Below are positions 30,105 through 39,329 of a stretch of DNA of 64,000 nt, piece by piece. A program made the position numbers and the translations under genes. Under the pieces are notes generated by a model. The model saw only the letters and a program-made list of their open reading frames with translations. It had not been told where the DNA came from and did no database searches. The stretch is from Rodentibacter pneumotropicus DSM 21403 (GTDB lineage: Bacteria; Pseudomonadota; Gammaproteobacteria; Enterobacterales; Pasteurellaceae). Position 1 is the stretch's first letter. Every line of letters starts with the position of its first letter. The stretch spans positions 117,459 to 181,458 of the forward strand of contig NZ_KB904052.1 in assembly GCF_000379905.1 (NCBI RefSeq), in the 5' to 3' direction.

Positions 30105-32297
30105 ATGAAAATTGTCCGTGTCGCACTTCCTGTGCCGCTTCACCATTTATTTGATTATCTTGTTTCTGATGATGTGCCATTGGTTGTGGGCGCGCGCGTA
30201 CTTGTCCCTTTCGGCACGCAGAAAAAAGTCGCGATTGTGGTGGAATTGCCGGAAACCACAGAGATACCAAAGGATAAGTTAAAGGAAATTATTGCGCCTT
30301 TAGATTCAGCCTCCTTATTTTCTTCTGCCACTTGGGAATGGTTGTTGTGGGCGGCGAATTATTATCAAGGTGCATTGGGAGACGTGCTATTTCAAGCATT
30401 GCCGGTGAAATTACGTCATGGTGAAAGTGCGGTGAAAAATGACCGCACTTTTTGGCGTATCACCGATGAGGGAAGAAATGCACTTCGCAGTGGTGAATTA
30501 ACGCGTTCTAAAAAACAGGCGGAAGCCTTGCGATGTTTGTCGGAAAAGGATTTGGAAAAAGGGGAGGGGAATTTTAGCCCCTCTGTTTGGTCTGCATTAA
30601 AAAGTAAACATTTTGTTCAAGAAATCCATGTTCAAAAGGAACCAAAAAGTTGGCAATCTGTTTTGGGTGATAACTCCTTAGTGAATATTGATAATCGTCT
30701 GACTTTAAACAAACAGCAAGCCTTAGCATTTAGCCAATTAATGTTTCAACGTGAATTTAACGTGTGGTTGCTGGACGGCGTAACGGGCTCCGGTAAGACA
30801 GAAATTTATTTGCAATATATTGAAGAAATCTTGAAATCAGGTAAACAAGTGCTTGTGTTGGTACCGGAAATAGGGCTAACGCCGCAAACTGTTCAACGTT
30901 TTGAAGCGCGTTTTAATGTGGAAATTGATGTTCTCCATTCTCATTTAAATGACACCCAACGGCTTAATGTATGGGCTCGGGCAAAAACAGGGCAAAGTGC
31001 GGTGGTGATTGGCACGAGATCCGCATTATTTACACAATTTGCGAACTTGGGGGCGATTATTTTGGATGAGGAACATGATGCTTCTTTCAAACAACAGGAC
31101 GGTTGGCGTTATCATGCCCGTGATTTGGCGATTGTGTTAGCGCAAAAACTGAATATTCCAATGTTAATGGGATCGGCGACGCCAAGTTTAGAAAGTCTCA
31201 ATAATGTAAAAAACGGTAAATATAAACATCTGACTTTGTCAAAAAGAGCCGGAAATACGACCGCACTTCGTCAGTTTGTCATTGATTTAAAAAATCAGCC
31301 TGTGCAACAGGGATTATCGCAGCCGTTGTTGGCACGAATGAAAAATCATCTTGAAAAAGGTAATCAGGTTTTATTATTTCTCAACCGGCGTGGATTCGCT
31401 CCTGTTTTGCTTTGCCACGAATGTGGTTGGATTGCCCAATGTTCCCATTGTGAAAAACCTTATACCTATCATCAACATCAACGTGTGTTGCGTTGCCATC
31501 ATTGTGGCTCACAGAAAACTATTCCTCGTCAATGTGGAGATTGTGGTTCAACTCATTTAGTCACAACAGGGCTTGGTACGGAGCAGTTGGAAGAAACTTT
31601 GAAAGCCCAATTTCCCACTTATTCTGTGGCGCGTATCGACCGAGACAGTACATCCCGAAAAGGCTCCTTGGAAGGCTATTTAGAGGATATTCAACAAGGG
31701 AAAAGCCAAATTTTAATCGGCACGCAGATGTTGGCAAAAGGACATCACTTTCCTAATGTCACCTTGGTTGCCTTGGTAAATGTGGACAGTGCGTTGTTTT
31801 CATTGGATTTTCGTGCAGAAGAACGATTGGCGCAGCTTTATGTGCAAGTGGCAGGTCGTTCCGGTCGGGCGGAAAAACAAGGAGAAGTGGTGTTACAAAC
31901 ACATTATCCGGATCATCCGTTATTGACAACGTTATTAGCGAAAGGCTATCAGGCATTTGCGGAAGAAACCTTGCATTTACGCCATACAATGGGATTGCCA
32001 CCTTTTAGTTTCCAAGCCTTGTTTAAAGCGCAGGCTCGCTATTCTGAGCAGGCAGAGGAATGTTTAATTCGGATCGCAGATTTTTTTCATACAAAGCAAA
32101 TTGAAGGGTTACAAATTTTAGGACCCATACCCGCGCCGTTTAGCAAAAAAGCAGGGCAATTCCGTTGGCAGTTGCTTTTGCAGCATCCCTCTCGTAGAGA
32201 ATTACAAAAAGCATTACGTGATTATCAGCAGGCGAATTTAGAAAAAAATAGCCAAGTGCGGTTGATTTTAGATGTAGATCCTCAGGATTTAAGCTAG
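30105..32297 (+). CDS. priA: Primosomal protein N' (replication restart helicase) PriA
   Basis: 3'-5' DNA helicase that reloads the replisome at collapsed forks. The chosen start is ATG 30105 (MKIVRVALPVPL), giving 730 residues; the frame extends upstream to 30012 without family support, and GAAGGTGATT precedes 30105. Visible: N-terminal DNA-binding domain, Walker A DGVTGSGKTEIY, DEEH box (ILDEEHD), and eight zinc-binding cysteines from about residue 440 (CHECGWIAQCSHC, CHHCGS, CGDCGS). An inverted pair of uptake words (30425-30450) lies inside the gene and is read as SAVKNDRTF. Confidence 0.95.
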   Translation: MKIVRVALPVPLHHLFDYLVSDDVPLVVGARVLVPFGTQKKVAIVVELPETTEIPKDKLKEIIAPLDSASLFSSATWEWLLWAANYYQGALGDVLFQALPVKLRHGESAVKNDRTFWRITDEGRNALRSGELTRSKKQAEALRCLSEKDLEKGEGNFSPSVWSALKSKHFVQEIHVQKEPKSWQSVLGDNSLVNIDNRLTLNKQQALAFSQLMFQREFNVWLLDGVTGSGKTEIYLQYIEEILKSGKQVLVLVPEIGLTPQTVQRFEARFNVEIDVLHSHLNDTQRLNVWARAKTGQSAVVIGTRSALFTQFANLGAIILDEEHDASFKQQDGWRYHARDLAIVLAQKLNIPMLMGSATPSLESLNNVKNGKYKHLTLSKRAGNTTALRQFVIDLKNQPVQQGLSQPLLARMKNHLEKGNQVLLFLNRRGFAPVLLCHECGWIAQCSHCEKPYTYHQHQRVLRCHHCGSQKTIPRQCGDCGSTHLVTTGLGTEQLEETLKAQFPTYSVARIDRDSTSRKGSLEGYLEDIQQGKSQILIGTQMLAKGHHFPNVTLVALVNVDSALFSLDFRAEERLAQLYVQVAGRSGRAEKQGEVVLQTHYPDHPLLTTLLAKGYQAFAEETLHLRHTMGLPPFSFQALFKAQARYSEQAEECLIRIADFFHTKQIEGLQILGPIPAPFSKKAGQFRWQLLLQHPSRRELQKALRDYQQANLEKNSQVRLILDVDPQDLS

Positions 32298-32374
32298 AAA
32301 ATCACGATATTTTTCAGTAAACTTGGACAGTTTTATAAAATTTTTAGAAATCATTTAAAGTTTAGGATTTTATT

Positions 32375-33163
32375 GTGGCACATCGAGATTTTGCCGCCCG
32401 TCGCGGTTCAAACAAGAAAAAGAAGACGACAAATAAAAATGTACTGATTGGTATTGCTTTAGCGGTATTGATTGGCCTTGGTGTCGGGCTTTATTTTTTA
32501 AAAAGCAAAACCCCTAAGCCGGTTTCTCCTATGGTGAGCCAGCCTGAAAAAACACAGCCGAAAAGTGTATTACCTAATCGACCGGAAGAAGTATGGAGCT
32601 ACATTAAGGCGTTGGAAACCCGTACTGTACCGGTAGATGATAAACCTTCCAGTGTAGAAAAAAATATGCGTTTAACGGAAGAGCAGCGTCAGGTTTTAGC
32701 TCAAATGGAAAAAGAGCAGAAAGAGGCAGAAGAAGCCCGAAAATTGGCGGAGAAACGCAAAGCGGAAGAAGCTGAAAAAGCGCAACAACAAGTCGTGGAA
32801 ACGGTGAAGGTTGAGATACCCAAACAAGAAGTGAAGAAACAGCCGGAAACAGCAAAGAAAGCAGAATCGGTTAAAGTTGAGGCAGCAAAAAAAGCGGAAA
32901 CGAAAACAGAGGAAACTAAACCGGCAAATACAGCAGCTACAACTGGTAGTAAGCGTTTTGGTTTACAGTGTGGTGCTTTTAAAAACCGGGCTCAGGCAGA
33001 AAATTTACAAGGTCGTTTAGTGATGGCTGGTATTAATGCGCAGGTGATGGTGAATGGTGAATGGAATCGTGTTCGCGTAGGGCCATTCGCAAACCGTGAT
33101 GTGGCGGTGCAAACGCAAGATAAAGCAAAATCTGTGACAGCTTGTGTGATTATCGGTATGTAG
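32375..33163 (+). CDS. ftsN: Cell division protein FtsN (SPOR domain)
   Basis: Bitopic divisome protein of 262 residues that activates septal peptidoglycan synthesis. Order: short basic cytoplasmic start (HRDFAARRGSNKKKK), one membrane helix (~25-44), a long Lys/Glu-rich periplasmic linker, and a C-terminal SPOR domain (GLQCGAFKNRAQAENLQGRL..) that binds denuded glycan. The start is GTG 32375 with TTAGGA about 8 bases upstream. It lies after priA, as ftsN does in enterobacteria. Confidence 0.88.
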   Translation: MAHRDFAARRGSNKKKKTTNKNVLIGIALAVLIGLGVGLYFLKSKTPKPVSPMVSQPEKTQPKSVLPNRPEEVWSYIKALETRTVPVDDKPSSVEKNMRLTEEQRQVLAQMEKEQKEAEEARKLAEKRKAEEAEKAQQQVVETVKVEIPKQEVKKQPETAKKAESVKVEAAKKAETKTEETKPANTAATTGSKRFGLQCGAFKNRAQAENLQGRLVMAGINAQVMVNGEWNRVRVGPFANRDVAVQTQDKAKSVTACVIIGM

Positions 33164-33227
33164 GAGCGGTGATAATTTTTTGACAATATAAGTAAAAAAC
33201 AAAACGTCAATAGATTGATGATGAAAG

Positions 33228-33259
33228 AAAAAGTGCGGTGAAAAATGACCGCACTTTTT
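33228..33259 (+). terminator. Uptake-sequence inverted pair after ftsN
   Basis: AAAAAGTGCGGT and ACCGCACTTTTT form a 12-bp stem with an 8-base loop and a T-run. Confidence 0.85.
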
Positions 33260-33294
33260 TATTTTTTAACTTGCCAAAAAATGAAAAATCACTA

Positions 33295-33314
33295 AAATGA
33301 ACGCTCGTTCATTT
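33295..33314. promoter_or_regulatory. Perfect operator palindrome upstream of acrR
   Basis: AAATGAACG and CGTTCATTT are perfect inverted arms separated by CT, 47 bases upstream of the acrR ATG. Size and sequence fit a TetR-type operator (half-sites TGAACG), so AcrR probably represses itself and acrAB here. Confidence 0.75.
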
Positions 33315-33360
33315 GGTGGGCGTGAGCCCTCTTTTTTACTTTCAAACCTAAGACTTTTTT

Positions 33361-33927
33361 ATGCGGCACTCTTCTAAAACAGATCTTGCCGAGCAAATTT
33401 TTATGGCAGTAGATTGCTTGATGGCAAAAGAAGGTTTAAATCAACTTTCGATGCATAAATTGGCAAAAGAAGCCAAGGTAGCAGCAGGAACGATTTATCT
33501 TTATTTTAAAAATAAAGATGAATTGTTAGAACAATTCGCTCGGCGTGTGTTTGCTATGTTTATGGCAGCACTGGAGAAGGATTTTGATGAATCAGAATCC
33601 TTTTTTCAACAATATCGACGAATGTGGTGGAACATTTGGCTGTTTTTGCAAGATAACCCCACGATTTTATCAAACTTGAATCAGTATCAGTCTTTACCTA
33701 ATTTTGCCGAACTTTGTCGGGAAATTGATAATAGTCGTTGGGATCATTTTTGTTTTCAAGCAAAGGCGGCAAATGAATTAGCAGATTTACCGGATGAGGT
33801 TCTTTTTCAGTTAAGCTTAAAAACAGCAATGACGATGGCATCGGATATTAAGTTTTTCAGCGTGGAACTCACCAGTGAAATTTTAGAATCTGTAGTTGAA
33901 CGCTCTTGGCGGGCAATTCAGAAATAA
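33361..33927 (+). CDS. acrR: TetR-family repressor AcrR
   Basis: Transcriptional repressor of 188 residues. The N-terminal helix-turn-helix spans about residues 10-55 (LSMHKLAKEAKVAAGTIYLYFKNKDEL). The C-terminal ligand-binding part resembles Haemophilus AcrR. It is the first gene of an acrR-acrA-acrB operon with a palindromic operator upstream, so drug-induced release and autoregulation are likely. Confidence 0.88.
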   Translation: MRHSSKTDLAEQIFMAVDCLMAKEGLNQLSMHKLAKEAKVAAGTIYLYFKNKDELLEQFARRVFAMFMAALEKDFDESESFFQQYRRMWWNIWLFLQDNPTILSNLNQYQSLPNFAELCREIDNSRWDHFCFQAKAANELADLPDEVLFQLSLKTAMTMASDIKFFSVELTSEILESVVERSWRAIQK

Positions 33928-33962
33928 TCATTGTTTTTATTTTTTATCGGAGCTTTTATAAA

Positions 33963-35159
33963 ATGAGTCAAACTCAAACCAACCGACCGAAACGCTCGCA
34001 TGTTTTCTATATGAAAATTATTTTAGTAGTGTTTGTCTTAATTTTTGCCGGTGTTATCGGTTTTAATGTGTTACGAGGCATTATGATCGGTAAGGCAATT
34101 GCTAATAGGCCGGAGTCTTCAAGCCCTGTTACAGCATTGGAAGTAAAGGCAAGAGAGTGGACACCGGTGATTAATACCACAGGGCTTGTGCGACCAAATC
34201 AGGGGGCAATGTTAAGCGCACAGAATGCGGGAACCGTTTCCAATGTATTTGTTCAAAATGGACAAATTGTAAAAAAAGGTGATCTTTTAGTTGAACTTGA
34301 TAGTTCTGTTGAACGGGCAAGTCTTAAAGCTTCTCAAGCACAACTTCCAGCATTGCGTCAAACCTATCAGCGCTATGCAAATTTATTAGCAAGCAATGCG
34401 GTTTCCCGCCAAGAGGTGGATAATGCGAAATCCGCTTATGATGCGCAGGTGGCGAATATTGAATCCTTAAAAGCAATGATTGAACGTCGTCAGATTGTTG
34501 CTCCTTTTGATGGTAAAGCCGGTATTGTAAAGGTTAATGTCGGTCAATATGTGAATGTGGGGACGGAAATTGTTCGTGTAGAAGATACCAGCTCAATGAA
34601 AATTGATTTTGCTATTTCACAAAATGAATTAGATAAGTTACATCTTGGGCAACGTGTTACTACAACTACGGATGCCCGCCAAGGGGAAACCTTTTCGGCG
34701 CGTATTACGGCAATTGAACCGGCAATTAATTCATCAACCGGGTTAGTGGATATTCAAGCGACTTTCGATCCTGAAGACGGGCGTAAATTGCTTTCCGGTA
34801 TGTTCTCACGTTTACGTATTGCATTACCGACAGAGACGAATCAAATTGTCGTGCCACAAGTAGCGGTGAGCTATAACATGTACGGTGAAATTTCTTATTT
34901 GTTAGAGCCTTTATCCGAAGAAGATAAAGCGAAATTTGCCAATAATCCAAAATTAGATTCACTCTATCGTGCAAAACAAATCACGGTATTTACTAAAGAT
35001 CGCCAAGGGATTTACTCTCAATTACAAGGTGATGAAGTCAAAGTGGGTGATAAAATCATTACTGGTGGCCAACAAGGTATTGGTAATGGCAGTCTTGTTG
35101 AATGGATTAAGAAAGATATCGTTGGTGGAACCGAACCTGCGATGAAAACCAATTTGTAA
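33963..35159 (+). CDS. acrA: RND efflux periplasmic adaptor AcrA
   Basis: Membrane fusion protein of 398 residues linking the AcrB pump to an outer-membrane channel. It starts at ATG 33963 (MSQTQTNRPKRSHVF) with GGAG upstream; the frame also opens at 33906 inside acrR. An N-terminal membrane anchor (~15-38) replaces a lipobox. A lipoyl half-motif (VSNVFVQNGQIVKKGDLLVELD) comes before an alpha hairpin and the matching half RQIVAPFDGKAGIVKV. No TolC gene is in the window. Confidence 0.92.
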   Translation: MSQTQTNRPKRSHVFYMKIILVVFVLIFAGVIGFNVLRGIMIGKAIANRPESSSPVTALEVKAREWTPVINTTGLVRPNQGAMLSAQNAGTVSNVFVQNGQIVKKGDLLVELDSSVERASLKASQAQLPALRQTYQRYANLLASNAVSRQEVDNAKSAYDAQVANIESLKAMIERRQIVAPFDGKAGIVKVNVGQYVNVGTEIVRVEDTSSMKIDFAISQNELDKLHLGQRVTTTTDARQGETFSARITAIEPAINSSTGLVDIQATFDPEDGRKLLSGMFSRLRIALPTETNQIVVPQVAVSYNMYGEISYLLEPLSEEDKAKFANNPKLDSLYRAKQITVFTKDRQGIYSQLQGDEVKVGDKIITGGQQGIGNGSLVEWIKKDIVGGTEPAMKTNL

Positions 35160-35176
35160 TAGTCTAGGAAGTACGA

Positions 35177-38100
35177 ATGAAATTTACTGATATATTTATT
35201 CGTCGCCCTGTCTTAGCGGTTTCGATCAGTTTGCTTATCATTATTTTAGGTTTGCAGGCTATTTCGAAATTGGCAGTGCGTGAATATCCTAAAATGACAA
35301 CAACCGTGATTACCGTTACTACCGCTTATCCTGGGGCTGATGCCAACTTGATTCAAGCGTTTGTTACCTCTAAATTGGAAGAGTCTATTGCTCAAGCGGA
35401 TAATATTGACTATATGTCTTCTTCAAGTGCACCTAACGCTTCAAGCATTACCGTAAAAATGAAACTGAATACGGATCCTGCTGGTGCATTGGCTGATGTG
35501 CTGGCGAAAGTGAATGCGGTACGTTCGGAATTGCCAAGCGGGATTGAAGATCCGACAGTGGCATCCTCATCGGGCGGTTCGGGAATTATGTATATTAGTT
35601 TCCGCTCTAAAAAGTTGGATTCCAGCCAAGTAACGGACTATATCAACCGAGTAGTGAAACCACAATTTTTTACAATTGAAGGTGTGGCGGAAGTACAAAT
35701 TTTTGGTGCAGCTGAATATGCTATGCGTATTTGGTTAGATCCGCAAAAAATGGCGGGACAAAATCTTTCGGCTTCGCAAGTGATGTCCGCACTTTCAGCC
35801 AATAATATTCAAACTGCAGCGGGGAGTGATAACGGTTATTACGTGAGTTATCGTAATAAAGTAGAAACAACCACTAAATCCGTGGAGCAGTTAGGTAATT
35901 TGATTGTTGCTTCTAATGGCGATGATTTAGTGCGTTTGCGTGATATTGCTACAGTTGAATTGAATAAAGAAAGTGATAATTCACGGGCAACCGCAAATGG
36001 TGCGGACTCTGTTGTATTGGGTATTAACCCAACTTCTTCGGCTAACCCGTTAACGGTGGCTGAAAAAATCCGTCCACTCTACGAAAGCATAAAAAAACAA
36101 CTTCCGGACAGCATGGAATCGGATATTCTTTACGACCGTACGATTGCAATTAATAGTTCCATTAACGAAGTTGTCAAAACTATTGTTGAAGCGACAGTCA
36201 TCGTACTTGTTGTTATTTTGATGTTTATCGGTTCACTCCGTGCGATTTTGATTCCGGTATTAACCATCCCTATTTCCTTGATCGGGGTGTTAATGATGTT
36301 ACAAAGTTTAGATTTTTCTATTAACTTAATGACATTGTTAGCATTGATTCTCGCCATCGGTTTGGTGGTGGATGATGCGATTGTAGTGTTGGAAAACGTT
36401 GACCGCCACATTAAGGAGGGTGAAACCCCATTCAGAGCAGCGATTATCGGTACCCGTGAAATTGCGCTACCGGTTATTTCCATGACCATTTCTTTGATTG
36501 CGGTTTACTCGCCAATGGCTCTAATGGGGGGAATTACGGGAACACTCTTTAAAGAGTTTGCCCTCACCCTTGCAGGCTCCGTATTTATTTCAGGTATTGT
36601 GGCATTAACCCTTTCACCAATGATGACCAGCAAATTGCTGAAATCCAATGCCGAGCCGACGTGGATGGAACGTAAAGTTGAGCACACACTTTCTAAAATG
36701 AATAAGGTGTATAACTATATGTTGGATATTGTGATGCAAAATCGTAAATCTATGGTAGCGTTTGCCGTGGCTATTTTTGTCACATTACCTTTCCTATTTA
36801 ATTCGCTTTCAAGTGAATTAACACCGAATGAAGATAAGGGAGCATTTATTGCTATTGGTTCTGCACCTTCTAATGTGAATGTGGATTATATTCAAAATGC
36901 AATGAAACCTTATATGAAAACGGTGATGGATACTGAGGAAGTTTCTTTTGGAATGAGTATTGCGGGAGCTCCAAGTTCTAATCAATCTTTAAATATTGTG
37001 ACACTAAAAGATTGGAAAGAACGTTCACGCAAGCAACCGGCAATTATGAATGAGCTAAATGCAAAAGCAAAAGAATTACCGGAAGTTTCGGTATCTGCAT
37101 TTAACTTCCCTGAAATTGATACGGGGGAACAAGGACCGCCGGTCGCTATCGTGTTAAAAACAGCGCAAGATTATAATGCGTTGGCAAATACGGCTGAGAA
37201 GTTTCTGGAAGGGATGCGGGCATCAGGTAAGTTTGTTTATACCAACCTTGATTTGAAATACGATACCGCACAAATGACGATCTCGGTGGATAAAGAAAAA
37301 GCGGGAACCTATGGCATTACTATGCAGCAAATCAGTAATACATTAGGAAGTTTCCTTTCCGGTGCAACCATTACTCGTGTGGATATTGATGGACGGGCTT
37401 ATAAAGTGATTTCACAGGTAAAACGTGATGATCGCTTATCGCCGGAAAGTTTCAAAAACTACTATCTCACCGCAAGTAATGGCGAATCGGTGCCGCTAAG
37501 TAGCTTAATTAGTATGAAATTGGAAACCCAGCCCACTTCTTTACCACGTTTTAGCCAGTTAAATTCCGCCACGATTCAAGCCGTACCAATGCCGGGAACC
37601 TCCACAGGGGATGCGGTGGCATGGTTACAACAACACGCCGATACCTCCTTGCCACAAGGCTATACTTATGATTTCCGTTCGGAATCCCGTCAGTTAGTAC
37701 AAGAAGGTAATGCTTTGGCGGTTACCTTTGCATTAGCGGTGGTAATTATCTTCTTAGTATTGGCGATCCAGTTTGAATCAATACGAGATCCGCTTGTGAT
37801 TATGATCTCTGTACCATTGGCGGTGAGTGGTGCATTATTGACACTGAATTTCTTGTCTTTCTTTAGTATTTCAGGCACAACCTTAAATATTTACTCACAA
37901 GTGGGATTAATCACCTTGGTGGGTTTGATTACAAAACATGGTATTTTGATGTGTGAAGTGGCGAAAGAAGAGCAATTATTGCACGGCAAAAACCGCATTG
38001 ATGCGATTACTACCGCAGCTAAGGTGCGCTTACGTCCGATTTTAATGACAACCGCCGCGATGGTAGCCGGCTTGATTCCACTACTTTATGCAACGGGTGC

Positions 38101-38263
38101 CGGTGCGGTATCACGCTTTAGTATTGGTATCGTTATCGTCGCCGGTTTATCTATCGGTACAATCTTCACATTGTTTGTCCTCCCGGTAGTTTATAGTTAT
38201 GTGGCAACCGAACATAAACCATTGCCGGAATTTGAAGAAAATGAAACCAAATCGGCTCATTAA
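35177..38263 (+). CDS. acrB: RND multidrug efflux pump AcrB
   Basis: Proton-driven inner-membrane drug pump of 1028 residues with twelve helices and two large periplasmic loops. The start MKFTDIFIRRPVLAVSISL is typical. The proton-relay Asp pair is in GLVVDDAIVVLEN near residue 405, and GLITKHGILMCEVA near residue 915 is the matching helix of the second half. Sequence style is closer to the Haemophilus AcrB / MexI branch than to E. coli AcrB. It begins 17 bases after acrA. Confidence 0.94.
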   Translation: MKFTDIFIRRPVLAVSISLLIIILGLQAISKLAVREYPKMTTTVITVTTAYPGADANLIQAFVTSKLEESIAQADNIDYMSSSSAPNASSITVKMKLNTDPAGALADVLAKVNAVRSELPSGIEDPTVASSSGGSGIMYISFRSKKLDSSQVTDYINRVVKPQFFTIEGVAEVQIFGAAEYAMRIWLDPQKMAGQNLSASQVMSALSANNIQTAAGSDNGYYVSYRNKVETTTKSVEQLGNLIVASNGDDLVRLRDIATVELNKESDNSRATANGADSVVLGINPTSSANPLTVAEKIRPLYESIKKQLPDSMESDILYDRTIAINSSINEVVKTIVEATVIVLVVILMFIGSLRAILIPVLTIPISLIGVLMMLQSLDFSINLMTLLALILAIGLVVDDAIVVLENVDRHIKEGETPFRAAIIGTREIALPVISMTISLIAVYSPMALMGGITGTLFKEFALTLAGSVFISGIVALTLSPMMTSKLLKSNAEPTWMERKVEHTLSKMNKVYNYMLDIVMQNRKSMVAFAVAIFVTLPFLFNSLSSELTPNEDKGAFIAIGSAPSNVNVDYIQNAMKPYMKTVMDTEEVSFGMSIAGAPSSNQSLNIVTLKDWKERSRKQPAIMNELNAKAKELPEVSVSAFNFPEIDTGEQGPPVAIVLKTAQDYNALANTAEKFLEGMRASGKFVYTNLDLKYDTAQMTISVDKEKAGTYGITMQQISNTLGSFLSGATITRVDIDGRAYKVISQVKRDDRLSPESFKNYYLTASNGESVPLSSLISMKLETQPTSLPRFSQLNSATIQAVPMPGTSTGDAVAWLQQHADTSLPQGYTYDFRSESRQLVQEGNALAVTFALAVVIIFLVLAIQFESIRDPLVIMISVPLAVSGALLTLNFLSFFSISGTTLNIYSQVGLITLVGLITKHGILMCEVAKEEQLLHGKNRIDAITTAAKVRLRPILMTTAAMVAGLIPLLYATGAGAVSRFSIGIVIVAGLSIGTIFTLFVLPVVYSYVATEHKPLPEFEENETKSAH

Positions 38264-38281
38264 TAAAAAACCTTAAAATTT

Positions 38282-38311
38282 AACCGCACTTTTGGAAACG
38301 AAAGTGCGGTT
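38282..38311 (+). terminator. Uptake-sequence inverted pair after acrB
   Basis: AACCGCACTTT and AAAGTGCGGTT form an 11-bp stem with a 9-base loop, followed by TTGTTTTG. Confidence 0.85.
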
Positions 38312-38376
38312 TTGTTTTGTGTTGGGGCTATGACAAAGACAAAATTTCCACATTCCCTGGTATGAACCAATAAAAA

Positions 38377-38396
38377 ACCGCACCTTAAAGTGCGGT
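38377..38396 (-). terminator. Terminator of the M48 protease gene
   Basis: On the minus strand ACCGCAC and GTGCGGT pair around TTTAAG, and the stem is followed by TTTTTTA. One arm contains a full uptake word. It sits 19 bases after the stop of the M48 gene. Confidence 0.85.
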
Positions 38397-38414
38397 CAAT
38401 TTCATAAACGTTTT

Positions 38415-39188
38415 TTATTTTTTTGAGGCTTCGTAAAGTTTCATCGCCTCTGGGAGTAAACGGCGTAAGTTTTCTTGGCGATCTTCATCTGTCGGGTGAG
38501 TAGAGGCTAAGGCATCTAATACGCCTTTTGAACCGCCAGAGGCTTTTTTCATTTTATCCCATAAACCGGGGGCGAATTGTGGATTAAATCCTGATTTTGC
38601 CATAAGCAATAAGCCTACTTCATCGGCTTCGGTTTCCGCACTACGGGAGTAAGGTTTATCTAATGCAAAATCTTTCGTTAAGCTAATCGCCATTCCGCTT
38701 AAATCAGAGCCAACCACGGTAGAAAGGGCAATATGGCCTAATTGTGCGGCAATGCCTGTTGCCATCCCGAAATTCGCTTTTGCTTTACCGTGCTCCTTTA
38801 GGGCATGTGCCATTTCATGTCCCATTATGGTCGCAATTTCATCATCATTGAGTCTTAATGAATCTACTAAGCCCGTATAAAATGCCATTTTTCCACCCGG
38901 CATTGCCCACGCATTTAATTCTTTAGACTTGATAACCGTGATTTGCCAGTTAAAAGGCTGACCGGTTTGATTTTCTTTGTTAGCGTAAGGCACCATTTTG
39001 TTGAAAATTCGGTGAATACGTTTTGCCGTTTGAGAGGTGGTATCCACTGCACCTTGTGTGCGAATTCTGCCCATTTCCTGAGCATAGCTTGATGCCGCTT
39101 GCTGATTGATGGAAGCGGAATCTGCACAAGCGTTTAGTACAAAAGCCGCGACGGAGGCAAAAGCAAAAGATTTGATGTATTTTTTCAT
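38415..39188 (-). CDS. M48-family metalloprotease lipoprotein (LoiP/YggG type)
   Basis: Predicted envelope zinc protease of 257 residues. A lipoprotein signal ends in LNAC at about residues 18-21, so lipidation at Cys21 is expected. The catalytic HExxH is GHEMAHALKEH near residue 129, and the third ligand is in SRSAETEADEVG near residue 185. Close to LoiP of E. coli, which handles outer-membrane quality control. It is monocistronic. Confidence 0.88.
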   Translation of the reverse strand: MKKYIKSFAFASVAAFVLNACADSASINQQAASSYAQEMGRIRTQGAVDTTSQTAKRIHRIFNKMVPYANKENQTGQPFNWQITVIKSKELNAWAMPGGKMAFYTGLVDSLRLNDDEIATIMGHEMAHALKEHGKAKANFGMATGIAAQLGHIALSTVVGSDLSGMAISLTKDFALDKPYSRSAETEADEVGLLLMAKSGFNPQFAPGLWDKMKKASGGSKGVLDALASTHPTDEDRQENLRRLLPEAMKLYEASKK

Positions 39189-39329
39189 TTAAGATTCCTA
39201 TTGTGAGTACAACGGTTTAGAGATAGTGGGATTATAAGGAAAGTCGGATTATATTGTCTAATAAAAAACAATTGAGTTTTGAAATTGTACTACTATAATA
39301 GTGCAAAATTAACCCTTCAGGAATCAATT

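Noticed and set aside
33906..33962. N-terminal extension of acrA overlapping acrR
   Set aside because: The extra residues are the acrR end in another frame; ATG 33963 has GGAG upstream.
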